From: Lathyrus oleraceus
Taxonomy: Eukaryota > Streptophyta > Magnoliopsida > Fabales > Fabaceae
Reading direction: 5' to 3'
Assembly: GCF_024323335.1 (NCBI RefSeq)
Contig: NC_066585.1
Coordinates: 84,680,614-84,744,613 of the forward strand
Length of the DNA stretch: 64,000 bases
The stretch's first letter is position 1. The number at the start of each line of letters is the position of its first letter. The notes under the pieces were generated by a model. The model did no database searches and had not been told where the DNA came from. It saw nothing but the letters and a program-made list of their open reading frames with translations. Positions 43,360 through 53,169 of the stretch are shown one piece after another. The position numbers and the translations under genes are program-made.

Positions 43360-46300
43360 TTAGGCAAAGTATCTCTTGACTGCATCTGAATTCACAGGAC
43401 GAGTGAAATCCTCCCCATCCATTGTTGTAAGCATTAAAGCACCGCCTGAAAAGGCTCTCTTAACAACATATGGACCCTCGTAGTTTGGAGTCCACTTGCC
43501 CCTGGAATCGGGCGCGAAAGACAAAACTTTCTTGAGCACGAGGTCACCTTCTCGGAACACACGAGGCTTGACCTTCTTATCGAATGCTTTCTTCATTCTC
43601 TGCTGATATAACTGACCATGACACATGGCAGTTAATCGCTTCTCTTCGATCAAATTCAACTGGTCATAACGACTCTGAATCCATTCAGCATCAGTCAACT
43701 TGGCTTCCATCAAGACTCGCATTGATGGGATCTCCACCTCTACTGGGAGAACGGCTTCCATGCCATAAACAAGAGAAAAAGGGGTTGCCCCTGTTGAAGT
43801 GCGTACAGACGTACGGTATCCATGCAAAGCAAATGGCAGCATCTCATGCCAATCTTTGTACGTGACAGTCATCTTCTGGATGATCCTCTTGATATTCTTG
43901 TTAGCAGCTTCAACAGCCCCATTCATCTTAGGTCTGTAAGGAGAGGAGTTATGGTGTGCAATCTTGAATTCAGCGCACAACTCATCCATCATCTTATTGT
44001 TCAGATTGGATCCATTATCAGTAATGATCCTCTCTGGCACACCATAACGGCAAATCAGCTGGTTCTTGATAAACTTCACAACCACCTGTCTGGTTACATT
44101 CGCGTATGAAGCGGCTTCAACCCATTTGGTGAAGTAATCAATCGCTACGAGAATAAACCGATGCCCGTTGGATGCTTTCGGCTCAATCATGCCGATCATG
44201 TCGATTCCCCACATAGAGAAAGGCCATGGTGATGAAATCACATTCAGGAGTGTCGGAGGAATATGAATCTTATCCGCATAAATTTGACACTTGTGACATT
44301 TCTTCACATACTTGCAACAGTCAGACTCCATTGTCAGCCAATAATAGCCCGCTCTCAACATTTTCTTAGCCATGGCATGTCCATTGGAATGAGTACCAAA
44401 TGAACCCTCATGGACCTCAGTCATCAATAGGTTTGCTTCGTGTCTATCCACGCATCTGAGCAAAACCATATCGAAATTCCTCTTATACAGCACTTCACCA
44501 CTGAGGTAGAAACTGCCTGACAACCTTCTCAAAGTTTTCCTATCCTTCACAGATGCCCCAGGCGGGTAGACCTGGTTCTGGAGGAAATTTTTGATATCAA
44601 AATACCAAGGCTTGTCATCTTTCACTTCTTCGATTGCAAATATGTGAGCTGGTCTGTCCAAGCGCATCACAGTAATATTGGGGACATCATTCCACCGTCT
44701 GACCACTATCATGGAAGCAAGCGTTGCAAGAGCATCCGCCATCCGATTATCCTCTCGAGGAATGTGATAAAATTCAACTTCTGTAAAGAATGTTGAAATT
44801 CTCCTTGCGTAATCTCTGTACGGAATGAGACTTGGCTGGTTCGTCTCCCATTCACCCTTGATCTGATTGATAACTAGGGCCGAATCACCATAGACATCAA
44901 GATACTTGATTCTCAAATCAATGCATTCTTCAAGTCCCATTATACAGGCTTCATACTCCGCCATGTTGTTCGTGCATTTGAAAGTTAGCCTTGCTGTAAA
45001 CGGAATGTGTGAACCTTGAGGAGTGATAATCACTGCCCCAATTCCATTTCCATATTGATTAACAGCGCCATCAAACACCATCGTCCATCTGGAACCAGGT
45101 TCTGGACCTTCATCAAGTGTAGGCTCATCGCAATCTTTCATCTTCAAATACAGAATTTCCTCGTCAGGGAAGTCATACTGAACAGACTGATGATCTTCAA
45201 TCGGCTGGTGCGCTAGATGGTCAGCCAAGATACTACCTTTGATAGCTTTTTGAGCTCGATACTCAATATCATACTCAGACAACAACATCTGCCAACGGGC
45301 AATCCTCCCAGTTAAAGCAGGCTTCTCGAAGATATACTTAATCGGGTCCATTCTGGATATCAACCAAGTTGTATGATTTATCATGTACTGGCGCAAACGC
45401 TTAGCAGCCCAAGCTAAAGCACAGCACGTCTTCTCAAGTGTAGAGTATCGAGACTCACAATCAGTAAACTTCTTACTGAGGTAGTATATAGCAAACTCCT
45501 TCTTCCCTGATTCGTCTTGTTGACCGAGTACACAACCCATCGAGTCTTCAAGAACTGTTAAATACATGATCAGAGGTCTTCCTTCCACAGGCGGAGACAA
45601 AATCGGAGGTTCAGACAGATAATCTTTGATACTGTCGAAAGCTTTCTGGCAATCCTCGGTCCAATCATGCGACTGATCTTTCCGGAGGAGCTTGAATATC
45701 GGCGCACATGTGGCAGTCATGTGGGATATAAATCTGGAAATGTAGTTCAAGCGGCCAAGAAAACCTCGGACTTGCTTCTCAGTTTTGGGTGCAGGCATCT
45801 CTTGTATTGCTTTGACCTTTGCAGGATCAACCTCAATACCTCTTTCGCTTACCATAAAACCCAACAATTTGCCGGAACGGACTCCAAATGTACATTTGTT
45901 CGGATTCAGGCGAAGTTTGAACTTTCTCAAACGCTGAAAAAGCTTCAACAAATGCTCAACATGCTCAACTTCCGTTCGGGACTTAGCGATCATATCATCA
46001 ACATAGACTTCGATCTCCTTGTGCATCATGTCATGAAACAAGGTAGTCATAGCTCGTTGATACGTGGCTCCGGCGTTCTTCAAACCGAAGGGCATCACTC
46101 GATAACAGAATGTTCCCCAAGGTGTGATGAATGTTGTCTTCTCCATATCCTCTGGTGCCATCTTAATTTGATTATAACCGGAAAATCCGTCCATAAAGGA
46201 AAAGACTTTGAATTTGGCTGTGTTGTCTACCAACATGTCGATGTGTGGTAGAGGAAAATCATCCTTTGGGCTAGCTTTATTCAAATCTCTATAATCAACG

Positions 46301-46822
46301 CACATACGGACTTTTCCATCCTTCTTAGGAACAGGCACAATATTGGCCACCCATTGAGGATATGTCGAAGTCACTAGAAACCCCGCATCAATTTGCTTCT
46401 GAACTTCCTCTTTGATCTTTACTGCCATATCTGGATGAGTTCTTCTGAGCTTCTGCTTCACAGGCACGCACTCAGGCTTCAAAGGCAGGAAATATTGCAC
46501 AATATCTGTATCTAAACCCGGCATGTCTTCATAGGACCAAGCAAAGATATCTGAATATTCTCGTAGCAAACTGACCAAATCTTCCTTGACAGACCCTTCA
46601 AGAAGTGCCCCGATCTTCACTAGACGAACACAATCCTCAGACCCCAAGTTGACTGTTTCCAAGTCTTCGAGATGTGGCTGAATGATCTTCTCTTCGTGCT
46701 CAAGAAGACGGGTAATCTCATCAGGAACCCCCTCAACGTCATCTTCTTCTGCCTCAAATACAGGGAATTCAAAATTGGGAGATGGCGTTGGATCATTATG
46801 TTCAATGGGTTTTAGGATCGAT
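43360..46822 (-). CDS. pol: Ogre pol: RT, dual RNase H, integrase (second exon)
   Basis: The frame is open from the predicted splice acceptor (46822) to the stop at 43360. Counting from 46662 (1100 codons, first codon TTG): RT with 'FSFMDGFSGYNQI' and catalytic 'YVDD' at 220-223. A first RNase H (365-485) has its first catalytic position replaced by 'YLTVLEDSMG'. A second, archaeal-type RNase H follows (525-650) with D531, E569, D593 and D643. Integrase has 'CHKC' at 789-792 and a complete D821, D882, E918 triad (35 residues between the last two), plus a C-terminal GPY module ('YEGPYVVKRAF'). Dual RNase H is the mark of the Tat lineage. There is no ATG near the 5' end of the homology; expression as a gag-pro-pol fusion after splicing is the known Ogre strategy. 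The frame is intact. Confidence 0.92.
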
Positions 46823-47095
46823 CTGCATAATGATTTTGATTAAGGAAAAAACTTCAGCATTTAAACAAGCAAACCATTATGCAGATGAAAAAATGTTTGC
46901 TCTTTTTTTTTTGTTTTTATGGTTTTTTGTGATCACTGATTTCATGCAGAAAAGCAAAAAGTGAAAACAAAGGAAAAACAAATGTTAAACAATGCATTAA
47001 TTGAATGAAAACATCATTGTATTAAATGCTGCCAACAATGTCATCACTTCTCCTTTTGGCATGGGAGAAGGTTTTAAACAAAATGAACAATTTAC
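46823..47095 (-). other. Predicted intron between Ogre pro and pol (273 bp)
   Basis: On the minus strand the donor AGA|GTAAAT (G at 47095) overlaps the last codon of gag-pro, and the acceptor TTATGCAG|ATCG ends at 46823. The split codon is phase 2 on both sides, so removal joins the gag-pro frame to the pol frame without a stop. Unspliced RNA would terminate at the TAA at 47092-47094. Confidence 0.75.
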
Positions 47096-50000
47096 TCTGA
47101 TCTATGGATGACTGTAGGAACATCTACAGCGACCCAATTGTGGCAGACACCACCAGGAATAACAAAATTGTTCAAGTCTTCCGCTTCCTCTTCAATGACG
47201 GCAGCAACTTCCTCTTCTTCATGTTGATTGGCGTGAATGAACCCTCCACTCTTGAACAGACCTTGCTCATTGCATGCCCCAGAACCATAGCCAATGCCAG
47301 CCCGGGATTTGTTGTCTTCAAGTTCAATCACCTTCCCCAAACCAGCAACTGCACCACATTCAATGGCCAGCTTAGCATCACGGTAGGAAGTGAATGAAGG
47401 AGACTTCTTCTCGATTGGTTCATCAATAGATAAAGCTTGGAACTGAGTTCCAACTTCATCCTCTGCGTCAATGTACGAGAAAGAAGACAGATGGCTAACC
47501 AGGAGAGCCTTTTCTCCCCCTACTACAACCAATTTCTTGTTCTTCACAAATTTCAGCTTCTGGTGTAGGGTGGATGTCACGGCGCCAGCCTCGTGAATCC
47601 ATGGTCTGCCTAAGAGACAGCTGTAAGATGGGTGGATATCCATTACTTGGAAAGTGACTTGGAAATCACTTGGTCCTATCTTGATAGGGAGATCAACTTC
47701 CCCAATCACGGTCTTGCGCGACCCATCAAACGCCTTCACAACAATCCCACTCTGCCTCATAGGAGGACCTTGATATGATAGTCGAGAGAGTGTGGATTTT
47801 GGCAATACATTAAGAGAAGATCCAGTGTCCACCAACACATTGGACATTGCATCAGATTTGCAATTCATAGAGATGTGCAAAGCCATGTTGTGGTCTCTTC
47901 CCTCCTCGGGGAGATCAGCGTCACAAAAGCTCAAAGTGTTGCAAGCGGTAATGTTTGTAACAATGCTATCAAATTGCTCAAGGGTGACGTCGTGATCAAC
48001 ATACGCCAGATCCAAGACCTTTTGCAGAGACTCCCTATGGGGTTCTGAATTCAGCAGTAGAGAAAGAATGGAAATCTTGGAGGGCGTGTGTAGAAGCTGG
48101 TCTACAATATTGTACTCACTCTTTCTGATGAGCCTCAGCATCTCATCAGATTCTTCATCAACAATGCCACTTGGGCCACCTGAAGAAACAGGAGTCTTTT
48201 GTACGGATGAGGAGGGTTTGGCAACATCAGGTGCCGGATTCTGAATGCTCACAGCGGTCCCCACAGGGCGCTCAACAGTATCAGAAACAGTAGCCTTTGG
48301 AGGCGCAGAAAATACACGACCGCTTCGGGTCAACCCACTGACATCAGCAACAGTGGTTACGGAAGTTGAAGGCAAAGGCACCTCGATCCCATCCTGGACA
48401 GCAACAGGATTGTACCTGAAGGGTACAGCTTTGTCAGATGAATAGGGCACAGGGCCAGCTGGTTTAATGACCAAGGAAGGGGAAACCTTTGGCTTGTTGC
48501 TATTATAGCAAATGACAACTGGTTCAGGCAGCTTGAACACTGGTGAAATGACGTTCACTTCAGGTTCGACTTCATCAACATTGCGATTCTGCAGAATCTC
48601 AATGGTACCTTCATTCAACAACTTCTGAAGTTCTCTGCGTACTTGGTCGCAACCCAGACGATTAACCGAACAAACGCGGCACTTGTCGTGGTTATGTTCC
48701 AAATAACTGTACTGACACAGCATCTTATGTAAATCAACCAACGACTGCCTGATGTGGCTGACATACTTGACCTTGTACCTCCCAAGGCATTCTTGAATCA
48801 TGTTGACAGATTTCCCATGCGCAGGCAATGGGTTCTTGGTGACGTTCGGGCTTGAGTCCTCAAAACTCAGGATTCCACTTCTCATAAGGTCTTGCACCTT
48901 AGTCTTCAGCTGGAAGCAATTCTCAATATCATGGCCCGGAGCACCAGAATGATAGACACAGTGTAGGTCAGGCTTATACCACCACTGAGGGTTGACCGGT
49001 ATAGCCGGAGGATCTCTCGGAGAAACCAACTTCCGCTCTATTAGAGAGGGATATAACTCCGCATACGACATAGGAATCGGATCAAAACTGATCTTCTTCC
49101 TTTCGTAACCCATGTTTGCCTGATTACTCGTACTCCCACGAGGCTGATAAGCCTGTTGCTGTGGACGAGATTGTTGTTGTTGGTACTGCGGTTGTTGATA
49201 TTGTTGCTGATGCTGATACTGTTGATGTTGAGGAGTATTGTCCTTGAAAACAGGTGCTACGTGAGCCACCTGGTGCTGATGACTGACATGTCGTGCAGGA
49301 TTCCTCTGAGCAGAGGGTCTTCTGTGTTTGGGCTGAGATTGAACGGCATGTGCTTCACCTTCTTTCCTCTTAAACGCCCCATATCGTTTAGAGGAAGAGC
49401 TATCATCCTTAGCCAACCGTCCTTCACGGACACCTTCTTCGAGACGCATCCCCATGTTCACCATCTCGGTGAAATCAGAGGGAGCGCTTGCTACCATCCG
49501 CTCATAATAAAATGAGCCAAGAGTCTTCAGAAAGATCTTGGTCATTTCCTTCTCTTCCAGCGGTGGAGTGATTTGAGCTGCCAGCTCTCGCCATCTCTGG
49601 GCGTACTCCTTGAACGATTCCTTGTCCTTCTGGGACATGGACCTGAGTTGATCTCGGTCAGGCGCCATATCGACGTTGTACTTATATTGCTTGACGAAAG
49701 CTTCGCCAAGGTCATTGAAAGATCTGATGTTGGCGCTGTCCAAGCTCATGTACCATCTGAGCGCGGCACCAGATAGACTGTCTTGGAAATAATGAATCAG
49801 GAGTTGATCATTATCAGTCTGTGTTGACATCTTCCTGGCGTACATGACCAGGTGAGCAAGCGGACAGGTGTTCCCTTTGTATTTTTCAAAGTCCGGGACC
49901 TTGAATTTGATCGGTATCTTGACACCGGGAACTAGGCAGAGTTCGGCTGCAGACTTGCCGAATAGGTCTTTGCCTCGAAGAGTCCTCAATTCCTTTCTCA

Positions 50001-50406
50001 GCTCAAGGAATTGATCGTTCATGGCATCCATCTTTTCATGAACGTCTGCGCCCTCAGATGGCTCGGAGTGATAGATGATGTCGTCTACCCTTGGCATGGT
50101 ATGCACGACAGGAGGAGCGGCGATAGGGACCGAGCTAGACGCCGGCATTTGAGCGAAGGTTGGCGCAGGAATATCTGGCATAAAACCTGGGGGCATGCCC
50201 CAAGGAAACCCGGGCGGCATGGCATTGGGCGCGTGGGTGCTGACTGGCACTGTAGAAGTAGCTACCTCTGAAATGACTGTCCTCTGAGCAGGAGTTGCAG
50301 GCGTCGGAGCAGGTTGATTCTGAGCGGCAAGGAGTTGCTCCATCAAAGCGCCAAGTCTGGCGACCTCTTCCTTCAATTCTCTGTTCTCTTGTTCCAACTG
50401 CTCCAT
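47092..50406 (-). CDS. gag-pro: Ogre gag-pro polyprotein (first exon)
   Basis: 1104 codons from an ATG at 50406. The N-terminal 25 residues form a Glu/Leu coiled coil ('EQLEQENRELKEEV'), followed by a Pro/Ala-rich stretch. The retrotransposon gag domain spans about 185-325 ('LLIHYFQDSLSGAALRWYM', 'ESFKEYAQRWRELAAQI'). Then come a Gln-rich linker and an unusual knuckle 'CVYHSGAPGHDIENC' (C-x2-H-x5-H-x4-C, about 483-497) typical of Tat gag. The aspartic protease lies near the C-terminus with 'VDTGSSLNVLP' (D860) and 'SCLLGRPWIH'. The final codon overlaps the predicted splice donor, so spliced RNA would continue into pol while unspliced RNA gives gag-pro only. This is a plausible gag to pol ratio control. 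No internal stop. Confidence 0.9.
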   Translation of the reverse strand: MEQLEQENRELKEEVARLGALMEQLLAAQNQPAPTPATPAQRTVISEVATSTVPVSTHAPNAMPPGFPWGMPPGFMPDIPAPTFAQMPASSSVPIAAPPVVHTMPRVDDIIYHSEPSEGADVHEKMDAMNDQFLELRKELRTLRGKDLFGKSAAELCLVPGVKIPIKFKVPDFEKYKGNTCPLAHLVMYARKMSTQTDNDQLLIHYFQDSLSGAALRWYMSLDSANIRSFNDLGEAFVKQYKYNVDMAPDRDQLRSMSQKDKESFKEYAQRWRELAAQITPPLEEKEMTKIFLKTLGSFYYERMVASAPSDFTEMVNMGMRLEEGVREGRLAKDDSSSSKRYGAFKRKEGEAHAVQSQPKHRRPSAQRNPARHVSHQHQVAHVAPVFKDNTPQHQQYQHQQQYQQPQYQQQQSRPQQQAYQPRGSTSNQANMGYERKKISFDPIPMSYAELYPSLIERKLVSPRDPPAIPVNPQWWYKPDLHCVYHSGAPGHDIENCFQLKTKVQDLMRSGILSFEDSSPNVTKNPLPAHGKSVNMIQECLGRYKVKYVSHIRQSLVDLHKMLCQYSYLEHNHDKCRVCSVNRLGCDQVRRELQKLLNEGTIEILQNRNVDEVEPEVNVISPVFKLPEPVVICYNSNKPKVSPSLVIKPAGPVPYSSDKAVPFRYNPVAVQDGIEVPLPSTSVTTVADVSGLTRSGRVFSAPPKATVSDTVERPVGTAVSIQNPAPDVAKPSSSVQKTPVSSGGPSGIVDEESDEMLRLIRKSEYNIVDQLLHTPSKISILSLLLNSEPHRESLQKVLDLAYVDHDVTLEQFDSIVTNITACNTLSFCDADLPEEGRDHNMALHISMNCKSDAMSNVLVDTGSSLNVLPKSTLSRLSYQGPPMRQSGIVVKAFDGSRKTVIGEVDLPIKIGPSDFQVTFQVMDIHPSYSCLLGRPWIHEAGAVTSTLHQKLKFVKNKKLVVVGGEKALLVSHLSSFSYIDAEDEVGTQFQALSIDEPIEKKSPSFTSYRDAKLAIECGAVAGLGKVIELEDNKSRAGIGYGSGACNEQGLFKSGGFIHANQHEEEEVAAVIEEEAEDLNNFVIPGGVCHNWVAVDVPTVIHRSE

Positions 50407-50698
50407 GATTCTTGCAGAGTTGACTCGTGTATAATACCGGTGAATCAGCTTGTCTTCAAAATAAATGAAGAACAGAGGTTAGGACAAGAAGACCAGAAAC
50501 AAAGGGTACCTGTTTATGCAAGAATGATGCATGAAATGCTTGTGCAAATGCTTTGTTTTCAAGGAACCCTTAGGGTATTTTTTGCAATATTTTGATTAAT
50601 TTAAGCATTTTTGATTCCTCATGGAAAATATTTCATTCAATACATCAAGACAAAAAGTACAGCATTTTAAATTACAAAGAGAAAAGGTAAATGACATC

Positions 50699-52147
50699 CT
50701 ATGGATCCCTAAAAGCTCGGGATGCTGGAAGACGAGAAGTGCACAACTTCTTGATCTCTCTCTCATAGGCCGCTTCCATGTCAGCTTTCTCCTTTGCAAG
50801 TCGATCATACCTCCTCTTCCAGAATTTGGAAGACTGAGGAAGCAGAGAAGTCCAAGCGTCGTTCGGATCATCGATCACTCGGTGCTCGAGGAATTCAATC
50901 ATAGCGTCCTTCTCCTTGAGCTGCTGCAGCAATTCCTCCCTCTCACGGATCCAAGCACGCGAAAGGTCTTCTTCTCTCAACTCCTCTACACGTTGGGTAG
51001 GGAGGGTTGAAGGCCCAGCCACATCCAACGGTGTAGGTCTTGGATAATCATACGGCATCAAGTAAGTAGCAGCCCTCTGTCTGACCCAAGAGGTGTATGG
51101 CTCCAAAGCAATGCAGTTCTTTGGGCCCAACTCATTCCTACTCTTCTTGTGAACACTGCGCCATGCACGGACAAATCTGGCTTTCAGGCCTTGGGGATCT
51201 TTACCCTCCTGAAAGAACACACCTTCTAACAGAATGCTATTAGGTTTATCCTTTAGGGGGAACCCAAGCTGGCGACGTGCAAGTATAGGATTGTAGCTGA
51301 TCCCACTACATGTACCAAGAAGGGGCACATTAGGGAATTCACCACAATAGTCGATGATCTGGACGGTATCGTACACGCGATCATACCAAGTGATATCATC
51401 ATTGGTGAGAGACATGAGTCTCTGAGACCACCGTAGACATCCCTTGTTCTCCTTGAAAGCAACTGTCTGCGGCAAGTGCGAAATAAACCACTTGTACAGC
51501 AGGGGTAAACAGCAGACAATGACTCCTCCATTCTTCATATTCCTCAGGTGCAAGGAGACATATGTATCACCCAACAAAGTCGGAACTGGATTAAGAACCG
51601 AGAAGATCCTAATGGCGTTCATGTCCACGAACTTGTCGAAGTTGGGAAATAGCACCAATCCATAGATGAGTAATACAAAGAGAGCCTCAAAGGCGTCCTC
51701 ACTCATGGCCTTCCCATAAAAGGTAGCTTGGGCAATGAGGAACTCAGAAGGAAAACCCTGAATTCCGCCTTTGGTAGTCAGGTTAGCTCTAATCAGTTCT
51801 TCATCTATATGCAACGAGCTGGCAATCTCTCGAGCAGATGGAATATCCTCTAAGCCACTGAACGGCACTTGATCCAGAATTGGAATCCCAATGAGACGAG
51901 AATACTCCTCCAAGGTTGGCAATAGCTGGAAGTCCGGAAATAAGAAGCAGTGATGCAACGGATCGTAGAACTGAGCCAGAGTACTCATCAACCCTTCGTC
52001 AACCTGAGTGGTGAGCAGTGGTAGAAGCTTCCCATAGCGAGCTTTGAAACCCAAGGGATCTAGTACATACGATGTCAGATTCCTTAACTCTTTTACATCG
52101 GGCTGTCTAAAGCTGTACTTCTTTGTATGCCTCTTTGGTCTTTCCAT
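50699..52147 (-). CDS. Ogre ORF1 protein (plant-mobile-domain-like)
   Basis: The ORF is open from 52255 (518 codons), but I choose the ATG at 52147 (482 residues). It has a good context (gacATGGAA), and the protein opens with 'MERPKRHTKKYSF', as expected for Ogre ORF1; the preceding AAATTTTCAG could also be a splice acceptor. The body has 'AQFYDPLHHCFLFPDFQLLP', 'EEYSRLIGIPI', 'LLIYGLVLFP', 'DTYVSLHLRNMKNGG' and 'CCLPLLYKWFISHL'. The C-terminal third is rich in charged helices ('EDLSRAWIREREELLQQL'). The pattern fits the DUF7745 / plant mobile domain group. ORF1 is specific to some Tat elements, and its function is not known to me. No transmembrane helix stands out. Confidence 0.85.
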   Translation of the reverse strand: MERPKRHTKKYSFRQPDVKELRNLTSYVLDPLGFKARYGKLLPLLTTQVDEGLMSTLAQFYDPLHHCFLFPDFQLLPTLEEYSRLIGIPILDQVPFSGLEDIPSAREIASSLHIDEELIRANLTTKGGIQGFPSEFLIAQATFYGKAMSEDAFEALFVLLIYGLVLFPNFDKFVDMNAIRIFSVLNPVPTLLGDTYVSLHLRNMKNGGVIVCCLPLLYKWFISHLPQTVAFKENKGCLRWSQRLMSLTNDDITWYDRVYDTVQIIDYCGEFPNVPLLGTCSGISYNPILARRQLGFPLKDKPNSILLEGVFFQEGKDPQGLKARFVRAWRSVHKKSRNELGPKNCIALEPYTSWVRQRAATYLMPYDYPRPTPLDVAGPSTLPTQRVEELREEDLSRAWIREREELLQQLKEKDAMIEFLEHRVIDDPNDAWTSLLPQSSKFWKRRYDRLAKEKADMEAAYEREIKKLCTSRLPASRAFRDP

Positions 52148-53144
52148 GTCTGAAAATTTTGCAAATAAACCCTTTTTTAAGTTCCTCGAAAATCTTTTTT
52201 TTGTGATGACATGAATGCGGATGAATGCGTGAATGCATGAATGCAACAAACACACTCAAGGATCAAGCAAAGCACACCAAACAAAGGTCGTGGGAAAGCT
52301 CTATGTATCCCTAATATCAATCATCCATTTTGGTGGATTTAGGTTTTCACCTTATCGACACCCAAGTTCCATTGATATTAACGGTACATGAACCGGTTCA
52401 GACATTCTTAATATCAACCAGTCGCTTTGGTGGATTTTAGGTTTTACACCTGATCCGGGATCCATTGATATTAACAATGTTTGAACGACTCAACCACGAA
52501 TCACGGGTTTGTTGAGAGTCACGAGCATGGAGTCTCGGTTAAGAACCACCCAAAGGGAGTGTACTAGGGTTTAAACCTGCCAGACATGTTCTATCAGAGG
52601 TTCCCATAATCATCGTTCCATCTTTCGAATATTATCGGAGGAACGAATACTCGTATTCCAAGAACATTCTCAAGAGAAACTCTCATGAGTGTAGTATCGC
52701 GTGACAATCGTATCAGAACTGACATCTGAACGACCTCCGCACTACGGTCCTAAAAAATAGGCCAAGATGGGTTTGGTAAACTACGGTCCTTGGCTTCTGC
52801 GGCACATGATTGAAAGAATAATGCCTAACCACAAATGACTTGTGTGACATTATTAATCCAACATGACCTCCACCAAGTGAATGGGCTCGCAAGTCAACTG
52901 GCTAAGGAATACTCCACACCAGTCAACAAGACTATGCCATTCTCCTATCCTAGAGTGCACTCGAGTTCGGGTATAGAACTCATCTCACAGATCACCAAAG
53001 CAAACAGCAATTGTATATCAAGCAATTCAAACATTACAATCAATACAGTCATCCCAAATTGTACAAAAAATATGTCAAATAACAGATAACAATATAGCAC
53101 AACAAGGGTGAAAAGTAGGCAATACCACCAAGGATCGATAGTCA
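52148..53144 (-). other. Ogre 5' leader between PBS and ORF1
   Basis: About 1 kb of non-coding leader on the minus strand. It contains a two-copy repeat with internal inverted repeats (52312-52473), a candidate RNA structural element. No other feature recognised. Confidence 0.5.
52312..52473. repeat. Duplicated stem-loop unit in the Ogre leader
   Basis: taatatcaa (52312-52320) pairs with ttgatatta (52372-52380), and the same pair recurs at 52409-52417 and 52465-52473. Between the arms both units share 'tttggtggatttaggtttt'. The unit spacing is about 97 bp. Confidence 0.65.
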
Positions 53145-53163
53145 TTCCCCAGTGGAGTCGCCA
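53145..53163 (-). other. Ogre primer-binding site
   Basis: The plus strand reads ttccccagtggagtcgcca, ending in CCA like a tRNA 3' end; the element's sense strand (TGGCGACTCCACTGGGGAA) is its complement. Six bases (cttttc) separate it from the 5' LTR. As I recall, Ogre is primed by a tRNA-Arg; the isoacceptor was not checked. Confidence 0.75.
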
Positions 53164-53169
53164 CTTTTC

